Origin: Bidens hawaiensis
Lineage: Eukaryota; Streptophyta; Magnoliopsida; Asterales; Asteraceae
DNA: 64,000 bases
NCBI GenBank assembly: GCA_021521415.1
Contig: JAIQDT010011124.1
Span: forward strand, 16,106 to 80,105
Direction: 5' to 3'
Shown here: piece after piece, positions 20,271 to 32,757 of the stretch
Position numbering within the stretch: position 1 is the first letter of the stretch
How the letters are laid out: every line of letters begins with the position of its first letter
Notes under the pieces: generated by a model
Seen by the model: only the letters and a program-made list of their open reading frames with translations
What the model was told of the DNA's origin: nothing
The model's database searches: none
Program-made: the position numbers and the translations under genes

Positions 20271-21892
20271 ACGATGAGATGGAACATCATGAAACAGAAA
20301 CCGCTCCTTCTGCTGAGCAACTAATGGAGTTTGAGAAATTCAAGGAATTACTTCAGTCAACTGCCTTGAAGCCTCCTCAAGCTGCTGTTGAAACTCAAGA
20401 TGAAGAAACTCCAGAAGAATCAGACGCTGATCTATTCCATGTAAAAAGAGAAAGAAAGATCCAAGACAAGGCGTACTGATTGCTGAAACCACAACTACAA
20501 CAATGTTAAGCTAACAACAACTAGAGCGTGAGTTGGACACCACTTAGAATCACGTTGATACAAATCCATCCGCAACTGAGGGTCAATCTCAGGAACAGAT
20601 TTTTGATGACATTGCTCAGGAATTTGATTTTGTAACTGATATTCTTGTCTTTGACGAGCCATCGGGATCATCCAACCCGACTGGTCAGTCAAGTTCTAGT
20701 GATTCAGAGAATATTGCTCAGATTATTGCCATGCAAGACACTTTTCTGCATAATAAAGGAAAAGGGGGTTGTATTTGAAGATGCTCCTATGGATGTGCAA
20801 GCTTTACAACGTCGAGTCTTTGAACTTGAACAAGATTCAGTGGTTAAGGATCTACGTATCCAAGAACTCAAAGCTAGCAACTCTGAAAAAGACTCTAAGA
20901 TCAAAGAGCTTCAGTCCAACATGGGTGGTTTGACTTCTATGTACTTAGACCTTCAACAGAAAATCATTCAGGAATTTGGGGATGAATTCAAAAGCAGTGA
21001 ATACCCTGTTATGAAATCAACCACTGTCGATCAAGGCGGGAGCTCCAGTGCACATACCTCTGCACATGATGACGAATCTGAGTCACTGGAGCACTATCTC
21101 TCAATCCCACCTAAATCCGTTGAACAATCTAATCGACTTCAAAAGAAGATTCTTGTTATGAAGAACTCCAATCAGAATGTTGAGTCTTCTGATCATCAAG
21201 ATTAGTTTATTATTACTTTTAAGAAGGGTTTTTTAGATAAATATGTTGATCATTCTGGGGTTATATCATGGAGATTTGATACTGATAAGAATATGTGGTG
21301 GGTGAAACGGAGGTCCGGGACTACCTAGTACTACAGGAAGATGAAGGATTTTAGATCCTGGACAAAAGTAGATCTCAGTGACCTCATCAACGCTCCGTTT
21401 CATAATCCAAGTCATGACAAGAAGGCTACTGATTTCTGGAACTCTTTTAAGTGGCAAGTTGATCTGGGATTTCCAAATATGACTACTGCTGAGCCATTTT
21501 TGAAGAAGGCTAAAGGAGTTCAAGATCCAAGGACAGGAAAAACAATGGTGAACGTCATGTGGCCTGCAACAAATAAGGAAAATCACATTCCTGTGCCGAG
21601 TGCTATCCCTGATGGTTCTCTTGACGATACACAATTCTGGACGTATGACAGTGAAACTGCTACCGTTGTTATACGTCTACGAAAGGGGCAGTATTGGTTT
21701 ATTGATCCAAAATACTTGCTGAATCTGGGTGAAAGAGATATCAAGACGCTCAGTAATTTCCAGATTGTTGCTGAACCCATTTTTGAAGCTGCTGCCAAAG
21801 AATATACAAGGATGGTTGCATCGATTATTAGAACGGGATTTTGGGCTGGTGGATTGAAGGATACGGATGTGAATATCTTGGAACACGATTAA
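20271..21892 (+). pseudogene. env-like ORF of element 2, C-terminal part
   Basis: It resumes after the solo LTR and runs to a stop near 20477, then after shifts through 20645-21205 and 21341-21892. It shows an acidic Glu-rich segment, a coiled coil (ALQRRVFELEQDS, then IQELKASNSEKDSKIKEL) and a C-terminal domain. That domain matches the intact relative (WTYDSETATVV versus WWYVDCETAEAV; IDPKYLLNLGERDIKTL versus YDPMHLVNLSKDDLKVL). It ends 30 bp before the 3' LTR. Domain order equals that of the ORF at 1465-4248, but several lesions separate the pieces. Confidence 0.82.
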
Positions 21893-21908
21893 AGGATGAA
21901 GCTACAAA

Positions 21909-21921
21909 CCAAGGGGGAGAT
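21909..21921 (+). other. polypurine tract of element 2
   Basis: CCAAGGGGGAGAT directly before the 3' LTR start TGATGGG. Confidence 0.85.
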
Positions 21922-22296
21922 TGATGGGTCTATATTTGTTTGGTTTGTACTTAGTTCTATGTTAGTATAAATCGTGTTTGGATGTGTGTATGTAAACCGA
22001 GATCTTATATGATCCCAGTGGGCTTTGGGCTTTGTTTTGGGCTAGGTTGTGGGTTTCCTCTATATATAGATATCGTATATAGGGTTTTAGAGTTGGCCGT
22101 TTATTGTGTTGTGGTGAACGAGTATGGTGTGTAACCTTATGCTTAAGCACCCGACGTAAATCTAATGTTTGTTTTGAAGTTTTATCTCGTGTTCTTACAT
22201 ATTATACTTGTCTATCTTGAACCACTTGGCGTTATATTCCACAATAACGTTAGGTTTGTTGATATCATATTGAAAGATCCGCTCTCGGGACTTACA
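21922..22296 (+). repeat. 3' LTR of element 2
   Basis: 375 bp, collinear with 7219-7587 and ending CTCTCGGGACTTACA like it. The palindrome of the 5' LTR is degraded here (GATCCCAGTGG). Confidence 0.92.
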
Positions 22297-23105
22297 TATA
22301 TGATTTTTTTCTTCTAAAATTCATCACCTATGATTTCATTATTTTCCTTCTTTAGTAATGATAACTAACACGCAGTTGGTACTAATATCGTTACTTGGTA
22401 GCAAAATTCCGCAACATAGGATTATAATTAACACTTCCTTTCGTTAAATTAAATTGAACCTCCTTGGTGCTCGCAACACTCGAGTTCCTAAATAGGATTG
22501 AATAGTTTGACCTTAAACATACTATCTTGCTTACTTTCCAACCTAAATTTTCATCATTAGTTACATGACACACATCATGCATAGCCATACTAGTGCTCAG
22601 TCTTATTCGTATGATACACTAGTTTTGTGTTATTTAAAGAATTGAACACTCGTTAATTTTATATCACTCAATGAATAAGGTGGTCTAATGTAAAGGGACC
22701 CCATCGTTGTTACTATTAGACCTCATAGAATCTACTATTTCAGTTGAATTGCGTATATACACAAAATTTTGTCATAAAATCATATTGTTGTTACTTCAAC
22801 AAATAATGATAGTTGTTGATGACAATAGCGAATCAACACCTTATTTTGTTTATGTTTCCTTACACTTAAAGATGAGTATAGTCTTGTAAGACTTAAACAC
22901 AAAAATAAGTGTCATTTACTAACGCTCTATTCTATGTCGATCTATTCCTTGACTAGATAACGTTAAGTAATCTAGAACGAATGTGTTATCGGTACAATGT
23001 TCATAGTTATATTGTGACTTCTATTTCTCACGAAGTTATGTGATCGAAGAATCAAACATCGAAGTATTTTGTATTAACAGGTCGTCATTGTGAAAATATA
23101 TATAT
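22297..23105. other. AT-rich interval without recognised features
   Basis: No gene, terminal repeat or known element end is visible apart from the TATAT duplication at its left edge. Confidence 0.4.
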
Positions 23106-23108
23106 GAT

Positions 23109-23583
23109 CAGGATCATGAGAGAACTTTTTTGAAATTGAGAACCATAAGAACCATTTTTGACCACAAAAAAACCCAAAAATAAAAAAATCATAAAATAAA
23201 AAAAACACAAAAATGAAAAAAGTAAAAAAACCAAAATTCTTTTTTTATCATCCCGGTTAAAAAAAACTCGGTTTAGCCAAGTTATATACACATATGTATA
23301 ATATATACATATATGTACATTTACATGATTTTTTATACACATGTGTATAATTTAAGATAAATGATATTGTACATACGTGTATAATACGACGTTATTATTT
23401 TTTTTTTATTTTTTTTTTAAATGAAACCGGAATGAAATATAAGAATTTTGGTTTTTTTAATTTTTTAAAATTTTTGTAATTTTTTGTTTTATGATATTTT
23501 TAAATATTTTTTTAAAGGTTTTTTTAGTGGTCTAAAATGGTTTTCAAAGTTCTCAATTTGCAAAGGATTCTTTTAGGATCCCT
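23109..23583. mobile_element. MITE with long terminal inverted repeats
   Basis: The left arm (GGATCATGAGAGAAC, AAATTGAGAACC, ACCATTTTTGACCAC) matches the reverse complement of the right arm (GGATCCTAAAAGAAT, AAATTGAGAAC, ACCATTTTAGACCAC). The match continues inwards for well over 100 bp through A-rich sequence. No ORF. It sits in a TA-rich target, so the target duplication cannot be fixed. Superfamily not assigned. Confidence 0.7.
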
Positions 23584-23599
23584 ACCCTATATATATATA

Positions 23600-26500
23600 T
23601 ATACTATATTAATATACATATAGGAAGGACGATATTGTAATTTAACCAAAAACTCTTAAAAATAAGAGTTTACTACTGTTATTGCATAATATACACCCTT
23701 GTAATGCATATGCCTCAAAATTGAAAAGATCCCGCGACTGTTATGGATTGTTCAAAATTCAAAATATCCTTTTGAAATACACACGCCTCTTTCTTCTCTC
23801 CTCAAATCTACTGTCTTGGATTTCAGTAGCCAGATCTATTCCTCTCTCTCCCTCTAGATTTCACTCTGGTTGCCTCCTCCGATTCATCTTCACCCCCACC
23901 ATCTTTCTTTGATTTTTCAAAGTTCGAAGTGCCTTACAGTTGCTCGTTTTGACAGGGTTGAACCCAAACAACTGATATGGTGAACCAATGGTGTTAATCG
24001 ATTCAGTGAAGTCGAAAGTATGTGTATTCTACTATTAGGGTTTCAATTGATAGTTAAAACCATTTCAAATTTTGTTTCGTTAATATGTTTTGTAGTGATT
24101 GTTGATTTTGTATTGTATCAGTTTATACAAGAGTGGAAACATATTCTGGAAGTCTTGATTTAAGACTGGTTATTGAAAGTAGAATATTTATTTAACAAAA
24201 TGTTTTTAATAATGTTCAATATTTTAACTTGTACAACCTATGTAGGAGAGTCTTAGAAACATTCCATTGTCATGTAAAACTGTTTAATCAGAGAACTAGC
24301 ACTCCATGGCCACCAGGCCCGAACCTGGTTCAGTTGATGCCTAACATTGAACTTCTGATCTTAATCCTGTGGGGAGACCAAATCCCTTTTAAATCTACGG
24401 TATATTTTCATCAACACACTATTAGCATCCGAAATAATTAAATCTCCACCTTTACATTACAAGTTTTAATGCATACTGCAGAAACATTTGTACTTTAATA
24501 GGATGAAGGTGTCTTAATACCACTTTTCCCATTAATTTTTGTATCATTTTTGTTGTAGTGATTTGCAGAAGGTACAAAAAAAACCGGGGACTTGGACGCT
24601 TGTTGGTCTCCTACCCCTGTTTGACCCACCAAGGCATAACAGTGTTGAAACAATTAGATGAGCCCTAACTTGGTGTGAATGTGAAGATTCTAATCGAAAA
24701 GGCTGGCGGATTTGCTGGCGTTTTTTCTGGTACTTACATAATTTTTTTAGTTTTATTAATATTTTAATGACTCGAACTACAATTATAAAAGGGGCTAACA
24801 AAAGCATAGCACAAATATGAAATTGTGAGGAAGTTACAAGAGATAACATATAGCTCAATATATAATTAAAAAGGAAACGGGCTGAGAGCATTTTCTAACA
24901 CGTATAATCTCTTATCACTTTATTTCTAAAGTTAGAATATTTATTTAAAATTCATACTTGTTTCATCATATTTGACATAAAGCACCTAAACGGATTAAAT
25001 TTTTTGTGCAAAATGTGTTCTATTTAAATTCTTTGATTTTGCCAAATAACTCTTTTAATTAAATCTGTTTGACATGTGACCCAAGGTACCGTCTTTTCCA
25101 CCATTTCAGACTTATGAGGATGTGTTGTGGTTGCAGATGGAACAAATGAAGAAGATTAAGACATTCAACGAGCATGAGAATTATCTGTGGTGACAACGCT
25201 AAAAAATAGTATATAAATGGTGTGGCTTTTGATATATCTGCTTCATCTCTTTTATATCATTAATGTTAATCATCGTGTATTCAAATCATACGTATACCTT
25301 CGATTGAAACTTTATTAAATAAACATTTAAGACCTGTTAATCGTGCATTCAAATCTTACGCGTACCGAGTTGTCGGTTTGCCTTCAGCAAATATTTTATT
25401 GACTTTTAGCCAATGAGACATATATTGTAAACTACTTATTTGTTGATTTAAAGCATAATAATACATTATTAAATTTAACCTTTTTATAAACATTGCAGCG
25501 ACTCAAAAGATTGTTGATGGTCCATCAATGAAGGACTATAAATGTGGAATGGTTGCTTCTTGCTACATCATTTCCAACAGTACCGGAGCTCCTAATGTAA
25601 ATAAAACCATATAAAAAGTGTCGGTTATAGACACTTAACTGAAATGGCCTTCCATGTACCAGCTCTGGATGTTTCAGTTGGGGAGTCATTGAAGAATATG
25701 GATGTTTCAGTTTGGGAATTTCTCAAGATGGTCAATGTTTTGAAGTTTGTCATTTTTGATTCTGTATTAGTTTTTGATTGTATTATATTTGATTATGCAC
25801 ATTTAACTTTCATAAACATAGACATACAACTATGAATCTGTTTGATAAAGAGCATATAATAATTTAATGTTTTTCATTGCTAAAATCCCAAATGCCATCT
25901 CCTAATTCAAATTTGTTAAACTTGTCATTTTTTTGTTCGCGTCACGTGGGAAATCGCTTCTCAACTACATTTCATTTTCTGAACTGACTATTTGCAAGGT
26001 AAAATGTAGTGGTGGACAAGATTTTAAGAGTTAAGAGTGTACCCTTGTATCAGTAGGTGCTATATGTGTGGATAATTAGTAGAGGGAAACTAGGTTGTAT
26101 GGTGTGTGGTAACAGTAAAATTCATTTCTAGATGACAAAGTTTGCACAATAGTAAAATGCTTTTTTCTTTAATAGTGTGGTTGGATAAACTTTTAAATTT
26201 TGCTTATTTGATTTTTGATAAACAAAAAGTATTTGACAAAGTCCCACCAAAAGCTTCAAAACAGATATTTTCAAAAGTGTTTGCTTTTCAAAAATCAAAT
26301 TTGAAAACACCTCACACAAACACCCTCTAAATCTTGTTAAGAAATTCGTGACTATCTCTTAATTTTACAATTTGTTAAGGAGATGATGAAATAGCAGTCC
26401 AGTGGTGATTGTTGGTGCAGAAAATGAAGAATAACAATTGACTCTTGAAGACGATGATTCATATCTGGTTTATGCATACACACATGTAACAGATGCAACG

Positions 26501-26622
26501 TAAACAGTTTGCTCAACTTTCTATCATACTAAAAATATATCGCGAAAGGATTGATAAAAAAACATATACGAGTACCGCGTTGTAAACTATCGTCGCCACC
26601 ACATCGCGCGGGTTTTTACTAG
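23600..26622 (+). mobile_element. non-autonomous Helitron A
   Basis: The 3' terminus has the Helitron signature: a GC-rich imperfect hairpin (ACCGCG near 26574 with CGCGGGT at 26607-26613) and terminal CTAG at 26619-26622, followed by T. The 5' end (TATACTATATTAATATACATATAGGAAGGAC-type, about 23600) is shared with Helitron B, as is a subterminal hairpin AACTCTTA-A4-TAAGAGTT at 23651-23670. The canonical TC start is not clear within the TA repeat. No Rep/helicase is visible. Exon-like fragments inside (near 24240-24400 and 25500-25600) may be captured gene pieces but are not identifiable. Confidence 0.72.
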
Positions 26623-27432
26623 TATATATATAATAGATATCGGAGAGAGAGTGTTAGATTTTGAATATTAAGAGATTTACTATGAACTAAGCATAATGTA
26701 CAAGTGGTTACAGCATACTTCTAACACCCTTTCAAAATTCAAATCCAAATTTTGACTCTCATACGCTCTCCGTTTACATTCTCTCTCATTGCAATTTCCC
26801 TAAACTTGTCAAGTTCTCAACATCAACACCAATTCACATCTGAATCTCTGCACTGCTCACCATGAACTTCAACCCGTTTCATTCAATTTTGTGTGGGCAA
26901 ACATTCGTGAGCTTCGATCAGACAACCTAATTGAATGGTAAGTATCTCTTTAACATCGACTCGGTGGATACAATTCAATTTCGAAATTGCAATTTGGAAT
27001 TGGTGTTGGCTTCGAGGTCGGTCTCTTCTATTAGGGTTTCTCTGTTTGTTCTGATATGCCATCTCATTTTCTATAAGTCGGCGTCAGAGCTGAAGGCAGA
27101 CAAAAGACTTTTTCAGGATTCCGGTGAAAATAGACTTAAACGCCTAAAAGTATACTTTTATGACCTAATTTCGAATCAGTTCTATGAATATGATATTGGA
27201 GGCTTGTTTTGCTTCTCTTGGCCTTTGATATTTGAATGTCATGTCCTTCAACTAAATTAGGTGTTTATGGGCACATATGCTTGACTCTATATTAGGAGAA
27301 AACCATTTAGAATTCAAATACTATGACAATTCATAACTAAATTAGGCATTTATAGGCACCTAATCTTGTTTGTTCTACCACATGTTTATACATTCTGATC
27401 AGGTAAGTTTTAGATATGACAATTCTTCCCAT
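26623..27432. other. interval with promoter-like, gene-start-like sequence
   Basis: A CT-rich stretch at about 26740-26860 leads to CACCATGAACTTC (ATG 26862) and a donor-like GAATGGTAAGT near 26935. The frame from the ATG closes after 22 codons, while another frame is open to the donor, so any gene is damaged or misread. Nothing else recognised. Confidence 0.3.
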
Positions 27433-27855
27433 ATAATCATGGATGAGTTCATCATCATCATCATCGTACTCAGTATATCCCACCAATAGCAAAGCTATGG
27501 TAGAGTCTGAGGAGGGTAAGATGTAGACAGCCTTACCTCTACCCTATAAGGATAGAGAGGCTGCTTTCGGTGAGACCCCCGGCTCGATAGTAGTTTTGCA
27601 TCAAGCCTTGGACATAAGGCACATAGCACTCAATCATCGGGACACCGGCTGATCGGTGCATGTACCCTTGTCTTTCGGCTATCAACGCCACTACATGATG
27701 CCTGATTAACCGTCCGTCACTTTTAACGTTATTTTCACGAGATTAGTAAAATAACGTCAAAATTAGTGCAATTTCACTTTTGCCCACCCGAGGGTTCACA
27801 CATATATACATCATATGTGCGCACCACAAGCAGGGCTAATAATCATGGATGAGTT
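27433..27855 (-). mobile_element. SINE-like retroposon with 17-bp target duplication
   Basis: Body 27450-27838, flanked by identical 17-bp copies ATAATCATGGATGAGTT (27433-27449 and 27839-27855). On the minus strand the body ends in (GATGAT)n after AGCTTTGCTATTGGTGGGAT, a tail resembling plant SINE 3' ends. Clear RNA polymerase III A and B boxes are not visible, so it may be 5' truncated or from an unusual family. Confidence 0.78.
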
Positions 27856-28221
27856 GACTTAGTTAAATGGGCTGAAATTTGTTCGAGAACTATTTTTTAT
27901 GCATAAGACTGACTTTCTAAATTTTACCCAACCGGTCATCCAACTTATCTGACCCTAGGGTATAAACGAGTCAAACCAAGCCGAGCTCAAGCTCAAGTAG
28001 GCTTGAGCTCGTATTGTTTAACTTACGGTATCTTGAGTTCTTAAAAAAACATTCTAAAATTGTTGTTTCGTGAACGATATAACTATCGATCTTATTGATT
28101 GGTGTATTATTTCTATTGAATTAGTTTTTATTTATTTAAAGATTAATCGAATATCTTTTCCATGTCCATATATTTGACATGCCGAAACATGAGGCTACAA
28201 AGGGCAGAGACTATGCTATCA

Positions 28222-28717
28222 ATATCGGTGCTATAGCGGTGCTATAGCGGTTAGCGGCCCCTCAGTAAAATAGCGGTCAAAATATCGGTTCCGCTATTTG
28301 CGGCGATATTTACCGCTATTTTGCCGCTATTTGACTACCGATATATCGGTTAAATCAGCGAGTTTATCAGTAAAATATTTTTGACCCAAATTTGTTAAAA
28401 CTTTTTAGCCCAAACCCTTACGTTTTTTTGCCCATAGCCCAATTCCATTTGATTTAACCCTAAGCCCTATATCTGATTATTATTGAACGGATTTAAACAT
28501 CGACAATCAACTTCCTGTTTCTTCTCCAATCTCCAGCCACTCCAGCCGTTGATACTCATCTTACCATCAAATTGTTATTTTGTGTTTTGAACTGTTGACT
28601 TTTATGATTTTGGTATTAAGACTTAAATATTAATATTTAATAACTTTTGGTGTTATATATATATGTGTGTGTGTGTGTATATATGTGTATATATATTTGT
28701 GTATATATATATGTATC

Positions 28718-28776
<59 letters not shown>

Positions 28777-28809
28777 CATACACCGCTATCCCACCGCAAT
28801 AACCGATAT
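28222..28809. mobile_element. TIR element with TAGCGG-type ends
   Basis: The left end ATATCGGTGCTATAGCGGT and the reverse complement of the right end ATATCGGTTATTGCGGTGGG match over about 28 bp with small gaps. More CCGCTATTT/AAATAGCGG copies lie within 28260-28360. The interior is non-coding and contains a (TG)n/(TA)n microsatellite. No target duplication could be fixed; possibly hAT-like. Confidence 0.55.
28655..28775. repeat. (TG)n/(TA)n microsatellite
   Basis: Alternating TG and TA dinucleotides, with an uninterrupted TA run of about 40 bp near 28731-28772. Confidence 0.9.
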
Positions 28810-29059
28810 CCGCTACTTTTTGGCATTAACTGCATAGGTTCTTGATATATATCCGACTTTAAGGTTTTATTGGAATGCAAATGTCGATTTGTGTTATATT
28901 CATCGCATTGTGCATAGGCTGCTTGCACTGTCTATAATTTCTTAATTTATGGGGTTCGTAGTTGTGTTTTTTTAATGTTGGTACTTATGTGATGATTGCA
29001 GGAGACTATAGTAATGAGGTTAATCTGTTGAGGTAAAAAATGATGAGTATGACCCAGGG

Positions 29060-32000
29060 CAAATAGCCCAAACAGTCCCAAGTGCCCAAACCATTTGCAG
29101 AAGATATATATGCGCAGAACATGACAGTGACAGTCCCACAAAGTTCATGTAAGGAGTGTTTTAAACTTCTATTCAGTTACAATATACCATGCAAGTTTCC
29201 AAACCATCTGCATACATTTATGGACAATTGGGTAAATTTCTTACTAGCAACATTCTTTATTTTCAATCAAATTTTGGTGGTGGGAAACCATATTTTCCTC
29301 ATCAACTAGTCCACCAGCATTCAAAAATATTACACAGTAACATTTACATAAAATTCAAGTGATTAAAAAATTGTTGTGATTTAAGAACCATGTGATTAAA
29401 AACTATTTTATGGTAATTATCAGGTCTATCAAGAGCAAGCAGGAACAAAAATAAAATTCAAGGAAAATTAATTAAGATACCCTGGCTAAGCAGAGCGTGC
29501 ATGAAACTTCCATTTATGACGCATATTTACAATCATACGATATTACAGGTGTATAATCGACTCCTTGGGCTCGGAGCCGAGCTGTCTTGGCTCGGTTTTG
29601 AACTAAGCTGGCTCGGCTTAGTATTGAAATGGAGCTGAAAATTTCACTTGAACAAGGGACCATTACAGGGGCGGTGGTGTTGGTTCAATAGTGTTAAATG
29701 ATGATGATTGGTGCCATGTTGGTCTTTTGTTTGTTTACTGATGACAAACTTCTCACCAATTTGTATTTTTTTTATTTGAACTTTACTTTGTAGTTGTCTA
29801 TGGTTTAAATGGATGTTTACACGCTGCTACTTTTAATGGTTATTAGTTTCTTTAAAAAAGTTGTATGTTTTGTTTTTCTAAAATATAATTATTACCAAAA
29901 TTGTAACAAGTGTCCAACTGAAGAAATGATGTTGAGTCTTATGAACAAGATCATGGGACCAGCTCTGTTGGAATGCACGGTAAACGATGAAACATGTCTT
30001 GTTTACGGACAGTAAATACGAAGCTTGTGGTTCACAAGGCACACTTTCCTTTGAGTTTATGGAACAAGAGAAACCACATACTCGGAAGTCCTTAGCTGAC
30101 AGGGTATTTTACTCATTGGTTGATAACATTTATATCTTTTTTACTAATGTGCTACTAATTTTTTAATGCCAAAATGTATGCTCACTTTATTTAAAATAGG
30201 CTTTCACCGAACCTGACATGCTCGGTTATATGAAACTCATCACCCAAATCGAAATCGATAAGTAGGTTATGGTCGCTTGAGTTAACCATTGGTTATTAAT
30301 CGGCCTGGTTCATTTTTAGTTAATTAACCGATGTATTTGATTTAAATTTTGAACAAAAACTTGAAAGTGTGAATTATATTTTTTGTTTAGCTTGGTTGGC
30401 ACTCAAAATTCATTTATGTCGGTTAGTTTGCTTCATTTTTTACAACCTTATTCAACACCAACCAAAATAGTAAACAATGGTTATGTAGAGTTCAAATCAG
30501 CAAGCAAAAAATTAAATATTGATAATGAAACTTTATGTTGCCACTAGGCAAACAATCTTTATGCATTTGTTTCCAAATACAGGTAAATTTTATTGACATT
30601 CAAAAACATTATGCATTTTATTTTCCAGATACAACAAATGAACGGATTGTTCATGGTTTAGTTACTATGGTGACAGAGACAGTGTTCACAGGCCATGCTG
30701 ATAAAAACAACCCATTTCTACCAGATTGGTTAGTATGCAAACCATAAATTGAATAGTATTTCTTGGATATGAGATTAAAGTTTTACACGTGTATATCAGG
30801 ACTTTTGAAATGCTTTTGGAAGAACGGGAAGTTAACCGAAATATAAATGTACTATGGTGAAAAATAATGCGGCTTCCATCAAGCTACAGATGGTGCTATT
30901 TAATCAGGAAGCTGGATTTTGGGGTACACTTATGCAGAATTTTTCGCAGGTAACATTAACTGAAATACCATGGATACCTAAAACAAACGGATTTTTTTTA
31001 AGTTCGTTCGTCAAGCTAATGACCTTGTTCGGGTTCGCTTATGCTCGTTCGTTATTACAAATGGCCATTCACAAACATAAATGGACACACACGGACACCA
31101 ACAAAAAAATAATAGTGAATATCCAACATAAAGTTTAAAATACAATAACTAATTCAGTTAAGGGTAATTTCGTCTTTTGCTCTTGCATTCGGTCTGGTAT
31201 TTTTTTTTAATCTGCATATTTGACTCTACATTTGAATATGAATTTTTTTTTCTAAAAACTAAATGAATGAAAGCTATAGATCAGCACACTATTCCAAAAT
31301 TGTACATTTGCAAAGTGAAGGCACAAAAGCTACATAACGTATTAATATCACATTCTGTATGTATATTCCGGATAATTAATTTGATCACAAAAGATATTCC
31401 AACATTTAACATCTTGATCATTTCAAAGCTCTCATCATTTTTGTATGTGTGTATATTTATTCACCAATAATCACAGTTTTCGTTTTGCATAGCCAGGTTT
31501 CTTTAATCGACATGCAGTTGCTATAAGAATGGATGCTGGCACCCCAAAAGCAATATGCCTTAAGGATCACTTCTCACTAATTTATACCACAACTGAACTG
31601 GTAATTCGGTTTAAACCTCAATTGTATTGGTAATTTGGTTTTAAACTGAAACCGAATACGTGATTTGATTCTCGGTTACACAAAATCTGAATTTGGTTCA
31701 ACTTGGATAACAAATAACGATTGTTTATTTATTTATTTACTAACCATTTCACACACACACATATTTATGTATTTATTTTAAGTGATTTGTAGTTTAAGAA
31801 TTTTTGTTTGCAGGGTGGGACTAAGGACTGTTGGAAACATGTGTTGGGGAGAAGTGTATGCTGAAGATACTCGCCAAAATGGGATTCGGAGAACCAGGTT
31901 CATCACCAAAATTTCTAGGTAAAACGTGCTTCCGAGTCAGGTTGGGTCTCGTTTTAACACTCCTAGCATTCATGATTTTTTTTTGCAGCCTCATTGGATC

Positions 32001-32109
32001 TGATAGTTTTCTAAACAAATATTATTGTAATTGCTACACAGGTTGGGCCACACATATGTTCTACACTGAGCATACTACATTTAATTGGAAAGAGGCGGTT
32101 GGAGGATAG
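29060..32109 (+). pseudogene. gene-like remnant with several exon-like blocks, unrecognised
   Basis: Open blocks bordered by good splice sites occur in order: 30629-30728 (TTTTCCAG to GATTG/GTTAGT; includes GLVTMVTETVFTGHADKN), a block at about 30801-30949 whose phase fits the former but which needs one frameshift near 30855, 31497-31600 (RMDAGTPKAICLKDHFSLIY), 31814-31912 (VGNMCWGEVYAEDT), and 32041-32109 ending in a stop. Weaker blocks lie near 29100 and 29920-30101. Phases between the last blocks do not agree, so the structure is damaged or my boundaries are wrong. I do not recognise the protein. It lies between the two Helitrons and could be the only host gene remnant here. Confidence 0.3.
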
Positions 32110-32757
32110 TTGGATATATTTTCGCTCGCACGGTACATAAACTATATGGTATGATTTTTCAGTAGTAATGATTGATGGGCGCATTGGGTAATAGTTGTTA
32201 ACGGTATTCTTTATCAGGTCATCATGTAATCGGAATCTTAAATACCTATTTGATTATCTAAATAGGTGCCTAGAATTTGATTTCATTGGAGAGAGCTTTA
32301 AAGAATGGAGATTAACTTTAATCTTGCTTGATTAATCATGTCCATAAGAATGGAGAAATGAGAGAGGCTTCTATGTGAGCTTCTGACAAACATTGCGTTC
32401 TGCTTTTAGAACGCATATATGAGTCAAGTTCAAGGAGTATAAATGCACCGAAGAGTAAAAAACAATGTGAAATTAGCTTAACCAAACCAATTTACCATGG
32501 CTGGATACAATATGAATACTTTTTGTTGTTTTGTAAGTGTTTACTATCAAATATTCGTAAACAACCTATAACAAGTGGGATTTGAATGCTTATAAAGTTT
32601 TTGTTTTTTCTTTCTTTTTTTTACCATTAGGAAGATTTTACTTTTTATATATTTGTCCATTTGTCAGTATTTTTTTTATTATTAATAACATCTTCTCTAG
32701 ACAATTTATTCATGCAAATTGGAAATTATTAATATTTTTATATATATATATATATAT

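Larger units (their letters stand above)
7219..22296 (+). mobile_element. full-length Copia/Sirevirus retrotransposon (element 2), decayed
   Basis: It is bounded by LTRs 7219-7587 and 21922-22296 and flanked by a 5-bp TATAT duplication (7214-7218, 22297-22301). It contains PBS, leader, gag with zinc knuckle, protease, integrase, RT, RNase H, a 2.3-kb spacer, an env-like ORF and a PPT. Length is about 15.1 kb, or about 12.7 kb without the solo LTR inside it. All genes carry stops or frameshifts. By eye the LTRs differ at about two dozen positions plus three indels, so it is not a recent insertion. Confidence 0.93.

Noticed and set aside
24544..24891. 115-codon minus-strand ORF
   Set aside because: Lies in Helitron A, no recognisable domain, odd composition; not supported as a gene.
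28663..28928. Ile/Tyr-rich open frames
   Set aside because: Translations of a TA/TG microsatellite.
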